From contig NZ_CP140155.1 in NCBI RefSeq assembly GCF_034479375.1, positions 806,001 through 870,000 on the forward strand: a DNA stretch of 64,000 nucleotides, in the 5' to 3' direction. The notes under the pieces were generated by a model. The model saw only the letters and a program-made list of their open reading frames with translations, did not search any database and was not told the origin of the DNA. This DNA is from Rhodopseudomonas palustris (lineage in GTDB: Bacteria > Pseudomonadota > Alphaproteobacteria > Rhizobiales > Xanthobacteraceae). This document shows positions 1 through 9,216 of the stretch, in pieces (within the stretch, counting starts at the first letter, position 1; each line of letters opens with the position of its first letter). The translations under genes and the position numbers were made by a program.

Positions 1-96
1 CGCGGCTAGCCCTCGACGCGGAAGCTGCTGCGGTTCGCCAAGGCGACGGGGCATCGGCTGAAGATCAGCTTTCAGCCGGTGAAGGGGAAGGGGTGA
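1..96 (+). pseudogene. 3' remnant of a small XRE/HTH-type regulator (copy 1)
   Basis: The frame ending at the TGA at 94-96 reads PSTRKLLRFAKATGHRLKIS followed by FQPVKGKG, which resembles the C-terminal tail of small XRE-family (antitoxin-like) DNA-binding proteins. A TAG at 7-9 interrupts the frame just upstream. The rest of the gene, if any, lies outside the window. The same tail recurs at 2811-2901 with about nine mismatches in 91 bases, so both look like decayed copies of one gene end. The assignment to an HTH family is by motif resemblance only. Confidence 0.45.
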
Positions 97-162
97 GTAG
101 TGGCGGGTTGCTTTGGACAGGCCTGACGGTTGGGGCGCAATAGCAAAGCGTATTGCGCCGAG

Positions 163-326
163 ATGGCGAAATCGACCTTGTCGAACCACTTCCGCGTGCT
201 GCGCGAAGCCGCCTGATCCGGACCACCAAGAAGGGCGTCGAAAACCGCAACACCGTGCGCGAAGGCGACATCAATGCGCGGTTTCCGGGATTGCTGAAGG
301 CGATCCTGAAGCACGCGGGGGAGTAG
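163..326 (+). pseudogene. Frameshifted fragment of an ArsR-type regulator
   Basis: Two frames joined by one missing base read MAKSTLSNHFRVLREA and then LIRTTKKGVENRNTVREGDI, ending in FPGLLKAILKHAGE and a TAG at 324-326. This matches the recognition helix, wing and C-terminal helix of ArsR/SmtB-type HTH proteins (S-x-H-F-R-V-L-R-E-A-G-L-I). The frame changes around 208-213, where one G appears to be lost from a GCC-GGC-CTG stretch. No N-terminal half can be read upstream. It is best seen as a dead gene fragment. The remainder of 97-434 holds nothing else recognisable. Confidence 0.6.
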
Positions 327-434
327 GCCCGCGGGCTCGGCTGTCACGCGTCGACAGGTCACGCGCGAGACACGCCGTGACGATCCGTTCGTTCGTCCAG
401 CGCGCGGATCGCGCGGCGGCCGCCTTCAACAGAT

Positions 435-947
435 TCAGGATTTAGTCTGGTCGTGAAGCCGGTCGCGGATGGTGTCGATCGCGGTCTTGATCGCCGTCAC
501 CGTCGCCTCGTCCAGCGCCACGGCCTGCGCGACGCATTGCATCACGTCCGCCGCCTGGCTCTGCAACGCCCGACCTGCGTCGGTCAAACGCAGCTGGACC
601 TCGCGCTCGTCCTTCGGATTGCGCGTCCGGGTGACGAGACCGGCCGCCTCCAGCCGCTTGAGCAGAGGGGTCAGGGTGCTGGAATCGAGGAACAGGGCCT
701 TGCCCAGCTCCTTCACCGACTGACCGTCGCGGCGCCACAGCGTCATCATCACCAGAAACTGCGGGTAGGTGAGCTTCAGCCGATCGAGCAGCGGACGGTA
801 GAGCTGGGTGAAGGCGTGCTCCGCCGAATAGATCGAAAAGCACAGCATGTCCGAGACATCGGGCAGGGCTGGGGGCAGGGCTGGGGGCAGGGCTGGGGGC
901 AGGGCTGGGGGCGGGGCTGGTGCGGACTTGGCGCGGGGCGAGGTCAT
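435..947 (-). CDS. ohrR: MarR-family regulator, OhrR-like organic peroxide sensor
   Basis: A 170-residue protein. After a proline/alanine-rich head it reads [20 protein letters not shown], then the winged helix ([40 protein letters not shown]). The Cys in LCFSIYSA sits where OhrR proteins carry their peroxide-reactive cysteine, so it is probably a redox-sensing repressor. I chose the ATG at 947 because GGAGA lies a few bases upstream; the longer frame to 1055 runs through the promoter region. The head is encoded by a 12-bp tandem repeat. It is divergent from the hydrolase gene at 1073 and probably controls it through the inverted repeat between them. Confidence 0.8.
   Translation of the reverse strand: MTSPRAKSAPAPPPALPPALPPALPPALPDVSDMLCFSIYSAEHAFTQLYRPLLDRLKLTYPQFLVMMTLWRRDGQSVKELGKALFLDSSTLTPLLKRLEAAGLVTRTRNPKDEREVQLRLTDAGRALQSQAADVMQCVAQAVALDEATVTAIKTAIDTIRDRLHDQTKS
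861..920. repeat. 12-bp tandem repeat, five units, inside ohrR
   Basis: The unit GGGCAGGGCTGG occurs four times without change (861-908) and a fifth time with one A-to-G change (909-920). On the minus strand it encodes repeated Pro-Pro-Ala-Leu in the N-terminal linker of the OhrR-like protein. Because the unit is a multiple of three, copy-number change would alter linker length without breaking the frame. Confidence 0.95.
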
Positions 948-972
948 GGCGTCTCCGATGCCGTTCAAAATA

Positions 973-1057
973 ATTTGTGTGCGATTGAATTGCAAGCGAT
1001 TGACAGCGTCGGTCCGTCGTCCTAGATAGATCGTGCACAAAGCAATCGCACACAAAT
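973..1057. promoter_or_regulatory. Perfect 15-bp inverted repeat in the ohrR/hydrolase divergent region
   Basis: The left arm ATTTGTGTGCGATTG (973-987) is the exact reverse complement of the right arm CAATCGCACACAAAT (1043-1057). A further direct copy of the core GCGATTG lies at 996-1002, overlapping the -35 box. The arms flank the promoter of the downstream hydrolase, with the right arm between the predicted transcription start and the ATG. This placement fits a repressor operator for the adjacent OhrR-like protein; binding is inferred. Confidence 0.65.
1000..1028 (+). promoter_or_regulatory. Sigma-70-type promoter for the hydrolase at 1073
   Basis: TTGACA at 1000-1005 and TAGATA at 1023-1028 are separated by exactly 17 bases. 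Transcription would begin near 1035, about 38 bases before the ATG at 1073. The -35 box overlaps a GCGATTG motif shared with the flanking inverted repeat. Confidence 0.65.
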
Positions 1058-1072
1058 AAAAGGACCTCGACC

Positions 1073-1894
1073 ATGACCACGTTCACCACCCGCGATGGGA
1101 CCCGGCTGTTCTACAAAGATTGGGGCACCGGCCAGCCGATCCTGTTCGCGCATGGCTGGCCGCTGTCGTCAGATGCCTGGGACCAGCAGATGCTGTTCTT
1201 CGGCGCGCAGGGCTATCGCGTGATCGCCCATGACCGGCGCAGCCACGGCCGGTCCGACCAGACCTGGGACGGCAACCACATGGATCAGTACGCCGACGAT
1301 CTGGCCGAGCTGATCGCGGCGCTCGACCTGCGCGATCTGATCCTGGTCGGCCATTCGACCGGCGGCGGCGAGGTGGCACACTATCTCGGCCGGCACGGCA
1401 CGTCCCGCGTCGCGAAGGTGGTGCTGGTCGGCGCGGTGCCGCCGCTGATGCTGCAGACCGCCGCCAATCCGCACGGCACGCCGCTGTCGGTGTTCGACGG
1501 CATCCGCGACGGCACCGCCAAGAACCGCTCGCAATTCTTCTTCGACCTGACCGTGCCGTTCTACGGCTTCAACCGCGACGGCGTCGCGAGCAACGACGGC
1601 CTGCGCGAAAACTTCCGGCGGATCGGGCTGCAGGGCGGCATCAAGGGCCAGTACGACTGCATCCGCGAATTCTCCGAGGTCGACTACACCGAGGACCTCG
1701 AGCGGATCGACCGGCCGACCCTGATCATCCACGGCGACGACGACCAGATCGTGCCGATCGACGCGTCGGCGCATCGCGCGGCCGAACTCATCCCGAACGC
1801 GACGCTGAAGGTCTATCCCGGCGGCTCGCACGGCCTCGCCGAGATCGAAGCCGACCGCTTCAATGCCGACGTGCTGTCCTTCATCCGCGCCTGA
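1073..1894 (+). CDS. Alpha/beta hydrolase, non-heme chloroperoxidase type
   Basis: A 273-residue cytoplasmic protein with the standard alpha/beta hydrolase layout: oxyanion segment [10 protein letters not shown] (about 28-36), nucleophile elbow GHSTGG with Ser95, acid in IIHGDDD (about 222-224) and His253 in GGSHG. The HDRRSHGRS segment and overall length match cofactor-free haloperoxidase/perhydrolase-like esterases. It has its own consensus promoter and is divergent from an OhrR-like regulator, which suggests a role in peroxide or peracid metabolism. The true substrate cannot be read from sequence. The ATG follows AAAAGGACC, an acceptable ribosome-binding site. Confidence 0.85.
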   Translation: MTTFTTRDGTRLFYKDWGTGQPILFAHGWPLSSDAWDQQMLFFGAQGYRVIAHDRRSHGRSDQTWDGNHMDQYADDLAELIAALDLRDLILVGHSTGGGEVAHYLGRHGTSRVAKVVLVGAVPPLMLQTAANPHGTPLSVFDGIRDGTAKNRSQFFFDLTVPFYGFNRDGVASNDGLRENFRRIGLQGGIKGQYDCIREFSEVDYTEDLERIDRPTLIIHGDDDQIVPIDASAHRAAELIPNATLKVYPGGSHGLAEIEADRFNADVLSFIRA

Positions 1895-1944
1895 TCACAG
1901 TCAATCTCCCCACCTCGAAACCCGCATCCCGAAAGATCGTCATC

Positions 1945-2721
1945 ATGTCCAAGCTCTCCGCCGTCGTCGCGCTTGCCGCCTCGCTGTTGTCCGGTTCGGT
2001 CGTCGCCCAACCGGCCAAGTCCGACCACCCCACCATCGTCCTGGTGCACGGCGCCTTCGCCGACTCCTCGAGCTGGAACGGGGTCGTCTCGATCCTGCAG
2101 AGCAAGGGATACAAGACCGTCGCCGCCGCCAATCCGCTGCGCAGCGTGTCGAGCGACGCGCGCTACGTGTCCGACGTCGTCGCCAGCATCGCGGGTCCGG
2201 TGGTGCTGGTCGGTCATTCCTACGGCGGTCAGGTGATCTCGACCGCCGCCAAAGGCCACGCCAACGTCAAGTCGCTGGTCTATGTGGCGGCGTTCGCGCC
2301 GGAGGCCGGCGAGGCGGTGGCCGAGTTGGCTGGCAAATTCCCCGGCGGCACGCTCGGCGCGGCGCTGGCGCCCCCGGTCAAGCTCGCCTCCGGCGGCGTC
2401 GATCTGTACATCGATCAGGCCAAGTTCCGCGAGCAGTTCGCGCACGACGTGCCGGCGGCGAACACCGCGTTGATGGCGGCCAGCCAACGCCCGATCACCG
2501 AGGCGGCGCTGACTGAAAAATCCGGCGAGCCGGCCTGGAAGTCGCTGCCGTCGTATTTCGTCTTTGGCGACGGCGACAAGAACATTCCCGCCAAGGCGCT
2601 GCACTTCATGGCCGGACGCGCGAATTCCAAGCACACTGTGGTGGTCAGCGGCGCCTCGCATGTGGTGATGGTGTCGGAGCCGCAGGTGGTGGCCGAGCTG
2701 ATCGAAGAGGCGGCGAAGTAG
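1945..2721 (+). CDS. Exported alpha/beta hydrolase
   Basis: A 258-residue protein beginning with a signal peptide (MSKLSAVVALAASLLSGSVVA, cleavage likely after A21). The mature part holds VLVHGAFADSSSW, the nucleophile elbow GHSYGG (Ser92) and a catalytic His239 in SGASHVV. It resembles short salicylate-esterase-like alpha/beta hydrolases found across proteobacteria. It starts 50 bases after the preceding hydrolase and is probably cotranscribed under the OhrR-linked promoter, giving one cytoplasmic and one periplasmic hydrolase in the same unit. Substrate unknown. Confidence 0.85.
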   Translation: MSKLSAVVALAASLLSGSVVAQPAKSDHPTIVLVHGAFADSSSWNGVVSILQSKGYKTVAAANPLRSVSSDARYVSDVVASIAGPVVLVGHSYGGQVISTAAKGHANVKSLVYVAAFAPEAGEAVAELAGKFPGGTLGAALAPPVKLASGGVDLYIDQAKFREQFAHDVPAANTALMAASQRPITEAALTEKSGEPAWKSLPSYFVFGDGDKNIPAKALHFMAGRANSKHTVVVSGASHVVMVSEPQVVAELIEEAAK

Positions 2722-2738
2722 CTTCCGTTGGTCTCGGG

Positions 2739-2769
2739 GCGGGCCGCAGCGGACAGCGCTGCGGCCCGC
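2739..2769 (+). terminator. Strong hairpin after the hydrolase pair
   Basis: A perfect 13-bp stem (GCGGGCCGCAGCG paired with CGCTGCGGCCCGC) has a 5-base loop, GACAG, and begins 17 bases after the hydrolase stop codon. There is no T-run after it, so it may be a Rho-assisted terminator or a 3'-end stabiliser. Confidence 0.55.
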
Positions 2770-2796
2770 ATCGCGTTGGGCTCTTCGCGGGCGACG

Positions 2797-2901
2797 ATGC
2801 TGCGTCTGGGCCAGCCCTCGACCCGGACGCTGCTACGCTTCGCCAAGGCGACCGGGCACCGGCTGAAGATCAGCTTTCAGCCGGTGGAGGGGAAGGGTTG
2901 A
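2797..2901 (+). pseudogene. 3' remnant of a small XRE/HTH-type regulator (copy 2)
   Basis: A frame from an ATG at 2797 to TGA at 2899-2901 reads MLRLGQPSTRTLLRFAKATG and then HRLKISFQPVEGKG. Bases 2811-2901 are about 90% identical to 6-96. Only the C-terminal tail of an XRE-like protein is present; upstream is the hydrolase terminator hairpin, with no HTH. Two tails without bodies flank the ohrR-hydrolase block. Confidence 0.5.
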
Positions 2902-2986
2902 TCGTAGGATGGGTTGAGCGGAGCGATACCCATGCGGCGACTTGCGACGGTGATGGGTTTCGCGAAGCGCTCAACCCATCCTACGA
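2902..2986. repeat. GTAGGATGGGTTGAGC palindromic repeat
   Basis: The left arm TCGTAGGATGGGTTGAGCG (2902-2920) and right arm CGCTCAACCCATCCTACGA (2968-2986) are perfect 19-bp reverse complements. Read in frame the element begins with a GWVERSDTH-like sequence, a hallmark of a dispersed intergenic repeat widespread in proteobacteria. The right arm overlaps the last codons and TAG stop of the UPF0149 gene, so insertion may have reshaped that protein's C-terminus. Confidence 0.85.
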
Positions 2987-3688
2987 GTTCGCCTCGTTCG
3001 CTCCGCAGCAGCGCTTGTACTTCTTGCCCGAACCGCAGGGGCAGGGCTCGTTGCGGCCGACCTTGCGTTGCGTCTTGGCTGGCAGGGCCGGCGGCGTTGG
3101 CGGGCCCCATTCGATTGAGCGACGTGGCTGGTCGGTGGCGGTCCGCCATCTGTTCAGCGCGATGATCCAGCCGGTGACTTTGGCGTCGGCGGTCTTGGCC
3201 AGGGCTTCGCGGTCGGCGTCGGAAATCTCCACCATCATGGCGGAGACGTCGGCCAGCTGCGTCAGGCTGTCGAACGCCGCGCGAGTCGCCTCGTCGGCAT
3301 TCTGCAGGAGCTCCCAGTGCTCCGGCCACATGTCCACGGCTGCTCCGAAGCCGTCGATCCACATCTCCCAGACCACGTCCTTCGTACCGATGCCGGGCAT
3401 CAGCGGGCGGTAGCGCTCGGGATGGTCGGCCAGCGTCGCCGCGACCTCGTTGTAATGCTGCATGATCAGCGCGAACACGCTGTTGGCGTGATCGAGATCG
3501 GTGAACGGCGCCGGCTCGTCAGCGTCGCCGCCCCACACCGCCGGCAACCAGTCTCCGGGCTTGATCATCTCGGGGCAGACCAGTAGCGCGGCGATGAAGC
3601 CGTCGAGCTCTTCGAGCTGCAAGGCCTCGACGCCCATATCGGCGAGTTCGTTTTCGAGCCGCGCGAGATGGGGTGGGAGCTGGGGCAT
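2981..3688 (-). CDS. UPF0149/YecA-family protein with C-terminal SEC-C zinc motif
   Basis: A 235-residue protein. The first two thirds match the YgfB/YecA (UPF0149) helical fold ([20 protein letters not shown], then the WIDGF segment). The end carries the SEC-C zinc motif [17 protein letters not shown] with Cys216, Cys218, Cys227 and Cys228. SEC-C motifs bind zinc and often mediate contacts with SecB, ribosomes or nucleic acid; the precise role of this family is not settled. The stop codon lies inside a palindromic repeat, so the last residues may differ from relatives. Confidence 0.85.
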   Translation of the reverse strand: MPQLPPHLARLENELADMGVEALQLEELDGFIAALLVCPEMIKPGDWLPAVWGGDADEPAPFTDLDHANSVFALIMQHYNEVAATLADHPERYRPLMPGIGTKDVVWEMWIDGFGAAVDMWPEHWELLQNADEATRAAFDSLTQLADVSAMMVEISDADREALAKTADAKVTGWIIALNRWRTATDQPRRSIEWGPPTPPALPAKTQRKVGRNEPCPCGSGKKYKRCCGANEANS

Positions 3689-3762
3689 GGCGTGGGTCCG
3701 GCCTTCACGAGGAGGAGGCGCCCTCCAAGTCCGGATCCCAGTCTATCGCATCAACCTCTGCG

Positions 3763-3914
3763 CGTCATTCCGGGGCGCGAGCGTAAGCGCGCGAGCCCGG
3801 AATCCATAACCGAGGGACTTCATGGTCGAGAACCGGCGTCTCAACAGCAGTGCTTCACCGCGAGTCGAGGGCGTATGGATTCCGGGCTCGCGCTGCGCGC
3901 GCCCCGGAATGACG
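3763..3914. repeat. CGTCATTCCGGGG palindromic repeat, copy 1
   Basis: CGTCATTCCGGGG at 3763-3775 is mirrored by CCCCGGAATGACG at 3902-3914. Inner arms GCCCGGAATCCAT and ATGGATTCCGGGC also pair. The rest of the 3689-4013 gap holds the groEL terminator and no gene. Confidence 0.85.
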
Positions 3915-3941
3915 AACGAGAGGGGCAGTAGGTCGATCACC

Positions 3942-3972
3942 AAACAAAAACCCCGGCGTTTCCGCCGGGGTT
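3942..3972 (-). terminator. Rho-independent terminator of groESL
   Basis: The stem AACCCCGGCG/CGCCGGGGTT (3949-3958 with 3963-3972) has a 4-base loop and is followed, in the minus-strand direction, by TTTTTGTTTG. It lies about 40 bases after the groEL stop. Confidence 0.9.
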
Positions 3973-4013
3973 CTGCATCTGATACTTCGCTTGGAGCGAA
4001 TGAGGTGCCTGGA

Positions 4014-5822
<1,809 letters not shown>

Positions 5823-5836
5823 GGCTTTGCGTTGCG

Positions 5837-6154
5837 TCAGGCCGCCTTCTTCTTGGCGGGGGCGACGTCGGTGATGACGCCCATGATGTCGCTTTCCTTC
5901 ATGATCAGCAGCTCCTTGCTGTCGATCTTGACTTCGGTGCCCGACCACTTGCCGAACAGCACCCGGTCACCGACCTTGAGGTCGATCGGGATCAGCTTGC
6001 CGGCTTCGTCGCGACCACCCGGGCCAACGGCGACGATTTCGCCCTGCGAGGGTTTTTCCTTGGCCGAGTCAGGAATGATGATACCGCCAGCGGTCTTCTC
6101 TTCGGCGTCGATGCGCTTGACCACGACGCGGTCGTGAAGCGGACGGAAATTCAT
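5837..6154 (-). CDS. groS: Co-chaperonin GroES, 10 kDa
   Basis: A 105-residue lid protein for GroEL. It contains [20 protein letters not shown], the mobile loop [15 protein letters not shown] and the GEIVAVGPG signature. The start at 6154 is fixed by a perfect AGGAGG ribosome-binding site (6161-6166 on the plus-strand coordinates) six bases upstream. The longer frame to 6382 would run through the leader. It is first in the groESL operon, preceded by a leader of about 220 bases and a CIRCE-like operator. Confidence 0.98.
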   Translation of the reverse strand: MNFRPLHDRVVVKRIDAEEKTAGGIIIPDSAKEKPSQGEIVAVGPGGRDEAGKLIPIDLKVGDRVLFGKWSGTEVKIDSKELLIMKESDIMGVITDVAPAKKKAA

Positions 6155-6170
6155 GCAGATCCTCCTAAGT

Positions 6171-6314
6171 TTCTGAAACGTTTTCAGAATTTCTGGAAAT
6201 TGGCAGTCGTGTCCGGCGAGTGCCAGACCGACATTGAGGACATAATCCGCCGCGTTCGGAGAGACAAGGGTGGATAGCAGAAAAATTGGCAGTCGTCTGG
6301 AACATCTGCCAATT
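6171..6314 (-). promoter_or_regulatory. Structured groES leader: hairpin beside the RBS and repeated AAATTGGCAGTCGT
   Basis: Immediately upstream of the groES Shine-Dalgarno lies TTCTGAAA/TTTCAGAA (6171-6178 and 6182-6189), a perfect 8-bp stem with a 3-base loop. Further upstream the 14-mer AAATTGGCAGTCGT occurs twice (6197-6210 and 6283-6296), and the second copy pairs with CTGCCAATT at 6306-6314. These could be post-transcriptional control structures; the sequence alone does not show function. Confidence 0.45.
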
Positions 6315-6375
6315 CCGTAGACCAGGATTAACGCCGGCTGCTCCGGCCGGCCTGCGGTCCGCCCCGGACGGGCTG

Positions 6376-6417
6376 TTAGCACTTCTCGTAAGTCGCTGCT
6401 AACGCTGACTTTTTATA
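6376..6417 (-). promoter_or_regulatory. CIRCE-like HrcA operator and -10 box for groESL
   Basis: TTAGCACTT-N9-CGCTGCTAA (6376-6402) matches the CIRCE consensus TTAGCACTC-N9-GAGTGCTAA at 8 of 9 left and 6 of 9 right positions with exact spacing. On the minus strand a TATAAA box (6412-6417) sits just upstream, placing the operator at the transcription start. No convincing -35 is visible. HrcA repression is inferred. The region from 6418 to 6592 shows no gene. Confidence 0.75.
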
Positions 6418-6592
6418 CAGAGCGTTAAACTTTTGGGCTTGAGATCGGTTACTTCGTCACGTCACAATTGAGGCGAGCCCACCGGGAAGTGAATACCGGA
6501 GTCGGTGGGCAGTCAGAACGAGCTGTAGGGCACATCGACGACGCAAGCCGGACACCACTTTTGCTGAATGCGCTCTACCCCAGGAGGTTGGC

Positions 6593-6877
6593 ATGGACGG
6601 AAAAGGTGCGGTTTCTGAAGACTTCAAGAAACAGGTGCTCGGCTATGGTTTGACCACGGCGGAAATTCTCTATCGGCGCCCGGATCGCAACTGGCTGCTG
6701 CAGAGCTACACCTGGCAGAACTACGACCTGTTTCCGCACTTTCCGGCGCTGAAGGACTTCCTGTCGTTCTGGGAAAAGGAGCTCGAGGGGCCGCTGTTTT
6801 CCGTCACCGTGGCGCATTCCAAGCTGATCAAGCCGGCCGAGTTGCGCACCGTCGACGGCGTGTTCCGGCTGCATTGA
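6593..6877 (+). CDS. usg: Usg family protein
   Basis: A 94-residue cytoplasmic protein matching the alphaproteobacterial Usg family (YGLTTAEILYRRPDRNWLLQ, YDLFPHFPALKDFLSFWEKE). An AGGAGG ribosome-binding site at 6582-6587 supports the ATG at 6593. In some alphaproteobacteria usg is linked to tryptophan biosynthesis genes; here it stands alone beside groESL. Its biochemical function is not established. Confidence 0.85.
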   Translation: MDGKGAVSEDFKKQVLGYGLTTAEILYRRPDRNWLLQSYTWQNYDLFPHFPALKDFLSFWEKELEGPLFSVTVAHSKLIKPAELRTVDGVFRLH

Positions 6878-6910
6878 ACCGGAGACGCCGAGCGGCCGGA
6901 CGCCACTCGC

Positions 6911-8671
6911 TCAGTCGGCCCGCGGGGCGGCGTCCGCCGTGGGCCGCAGCGCCGGCGGGTTCGTGTCGTAGGCCGACCAGAACCCGGCGTCGCGCTGATA
7001 CTGACAGATCCGCTGCGTCACGCCGGCCAGCTTGATCCAGCGTCGCAGCGCGTCGTCGTAGTCCATCTGCTTGTCGTCGAGGCGCCAGCCCGGCGGCGAC
7101 CAGCCGGAATTGCCGTTGATGGTCGGCAGGCCGATCCGCATCGAGATCCACATCGCGTCGACTTCCTTGAGCGAGATGTCGGAGGGCGGTCCCGCATTCA
7201 CGACGAACACTTCGCAATCGGCCGGCGGCGCCGGCACCGCAGCGAGCCGCGCGAGTTCGTCGCGACGCGACAATTCGCCGGGCTGCAGGTTGATCTGCTC
7301 GATCAGGCAGACCGCCAGCACCAGCGCCGCGATCGCCTGCCGCGTCCGCAGCCGGCCGAGCGGCGCGGTCGTGATCCAATAATGCAGCAGCACGGCCAGC
7401 CCGGTCACCATCCACAGATGCACCAGCAACTGGATTCGCCCGGCGGCCCTGATCGCCACGGCGCCGGGCACGATCTGGTAGGGGATCCAGAACACGCTGA
7501 ACGTGCCGACGCGGAAGGTGAACAGCCACGACAGCGCCCAGACCGCGACGCAGGCGACGCCGACGACGAGTTGCCACGGCATCGCTTCGCCCGGCCGTCG
7601 CGCTCCGCGCACGACGACAACCAGCGCCACGGCCGCCGCCGTCAGCAGCGGCGTGACGGCGAGAACCCGCTCGTGGTCGGTCTTGCCGAGCAGGAGGTCG
7701 ACCAGCCAGCCCCACATCAGGTTGGTGTGGCTGACGTTGATCAGGTCCTTGGGGAACGGCGCGTAGCTGAGAAACTCGCGATACGACCGGCCCGACAATT
7801 CGTGCAGCGCCGGCAGATAGATCACCACCAGCGGCGCCACGCCCACCGCGAAGCCGAGCGCGGCCGCGGCGAGCAGCGCGGCGCATGGCCGGATATTGCT
7901 CCAGAGCAGCGCCGCCATGGCGCGCCAGCGCAGCACGGCGACGGCGCACAAGGCGAACAGCGCGGTGAAGACGAACAGCCACGCGACGTAGAAGAGGGTC
8001 GAAAACAACAGGCCGAACAGCAGCCCGGCCAGCGCGGCGCGGATCAGCGACCACCGCGTCGGCCGCGGGAAATCCTCGATCGCCCACAGCGCCAGCAGCA
8101 CGATGCAGGGCACGTAATACAGCGCGAAGAAATTCGGATGTCCCTCGGCGGTCTTGAACATCAGATTGTTGGGAAACGTGATCAGGACCGCGGCGCAGAT
8201 CGCGATCGCAGGCGACAGCCGCAGATAGCGCACCAGAATCACCAGGCTGGCGACGAAACAGGCCAGCGACAGCGAGATCGCGAAAATCTGCGAGGCGAGG
8301 AAGGGATCGAGGCCGAGCGTGCGGAGCGCCGAATAGGGCAGGATGTCGAGCAGGAATGCGTCGGTATAGCCGAGCACGTTCTTCTGCGGGAAATAGAACG
8401 GCGGCGACAGGAATTCGGCGCGCCCGCGCAGCGCATTGAACAGATGCTCGTGCAGATAGGCGATCAGCCGTCCGTCGCCGGGACTGCCGAAGATCCAATC
8501 GAACGACGACAGCAGGCTGGAGCGGAAGGCGATCGCGGCGGCCGCGGCCCATGCGACCAGCCCGGCCAGAAGGGTGCGCAGCCCGAGCGAGCGCGCCTGA
8601 TCCCGCAACGATGTCAGTGGCAATCCGATCTCCGCATCTACAGTGACGGCTGATCGATTGCCAGGCGGCAT
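6911..8671 (-). CDS. Large multi-spanning membrane protein, possibly GT-C type
   Basis: A 586-residue protein with about ten or more hydrophobic segments (for example LLAGLVAWAAAAAIAF, IFAISLSLACFVASLVIL, AAVALVVVV, AIAALVLAVCLIEQ). A conserved-looking first loop reads FGSPGDGRLIAYLHEHLFNA. The topology, with a soluble C-terminal part, resembles GT-C lipid-linked glycosyltransferases or YfhO-like proteins, but I see no diagnostic catalytic motif. It is convergent with usg, with 33 bases between the two stops. Function unknown; start could be slightly internal. Confidence 0.75.
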   Translation of the reverse strand: MPPGNRSAVTVDAEIGLPLTSLRDQARSLGLRTLLAGLVAWAAAAAIAFRSSLLSSFDWIFGSPGDGRLIAYLHEHLFNALRGRAEFLSPPFYFPQKNVLGYTDAFLLDILPYSALRTLGLDPFLASQIFAISLSLACFVASLVILVRYLRLSPAIAICAAVLITFPNNLMFKTAEGHPNFFALYYVPCIVLLALWAIEDFPRPTRWSLIRAALAGLLFGLLFSTLFYVAWLFVFTALFALCAVAVLRWRAMAALLWSNIRPCAALLAAAALGFAVGVAPLVVIYLPALHELSGRSYREFLSYAPFPKDLINVSHTNLMWGWLVDLLLGKTDHERVLAVTPLLTAAAVALVVVVRGARRPGEAMPWQLVVGVACVAVWALSWLFTFRVGTFSVFWIPYQIVPGAVAIRAAGRIQLLVHLWMVTGLAVLLHYWITTAPLGRLRTRQAIAALVLAVCLIEQINLQPGELSRRDELARLAAVPAPPADCEVFVVNAGPPSDISLKEVDAMWISMRIGLPTINGNSGWSPPGWRLDDKQMDYDDALRRWIKLAGVTQRICQYQRDAGFWSAYDTNPPALRPTADAAPRAD

Positions 8672-9216
8672 CCACGCGGTCGCGACATTCAGCTCGTACG
8701 ATGCCGAGTGATAGCACCAATGCGGAGAAACGAAGAAGCAGCGCGATCCGGCAGGACAGACGATTTAATCATATTCTAAAGGCGGGGCGTTTCGGCCGTC
8801 GGTCGCAACGCCGGCTCGGCTCGCCCCGTTTCCCGATATTGCCGGCGCGCGGAGTCGGCGCGCGATCCGCGACGAGCGCGATCCTGTCGAGAGGATCGCA
8901 CGCCGAAGTTGTGCGTCGGCGCCGGGGCCGACGGGTGCGTGCGGATCCGGGCTCCGGTTGTGTCGGGCGTTCGAGTCGCGCGGGGGCGACCTCGTGGAAT
9001 TCCGAGGACGTCCGAGCACCGCGTCGTTGCGGTTTTCGCGCGCATTCGCCGCATCGGGCGAGCGTCGGCAACGGATTGCTAAGGATGAAAGTTCTCGACC
9101 GTCGAGGTCGGCATCGAACAACCCTTTAATCACTCCTGAGCGAATACGTAGTTCGACATTAGAACTAACTCCCGCTCGCGCGAGCACGTAGAATCCACAG
9201 GCATCAGGACGGGACG
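8672..9216. other. 545-base region without a recognisable gene
   Basis: It separates the divergent membrane-protein and GGDEF-EAL genes. Open frames here are compositionally poor shadows. The only structures I note are a 7-bp stem GCGATCC/GGATCGC (8878-8899) and a CTCGCGCGAG palindrome near 9175. It presumably carries both promoters. Confidence 0.5.

Noticed and set aside
6828..8720. 630-codon minus-strand frame overlapping the membrane protein
   Set aside because: Arg/Ala-rich with no hydrophobic pattern; the 586-residue frame has regular membrane helices.
8701..9191. Several frames of 60-142 codons in the gap before the GGDEF-EAL gene
   Set aside because: Arg/Ser-rich, no ribosome-binding sites and no motifs on either strand.
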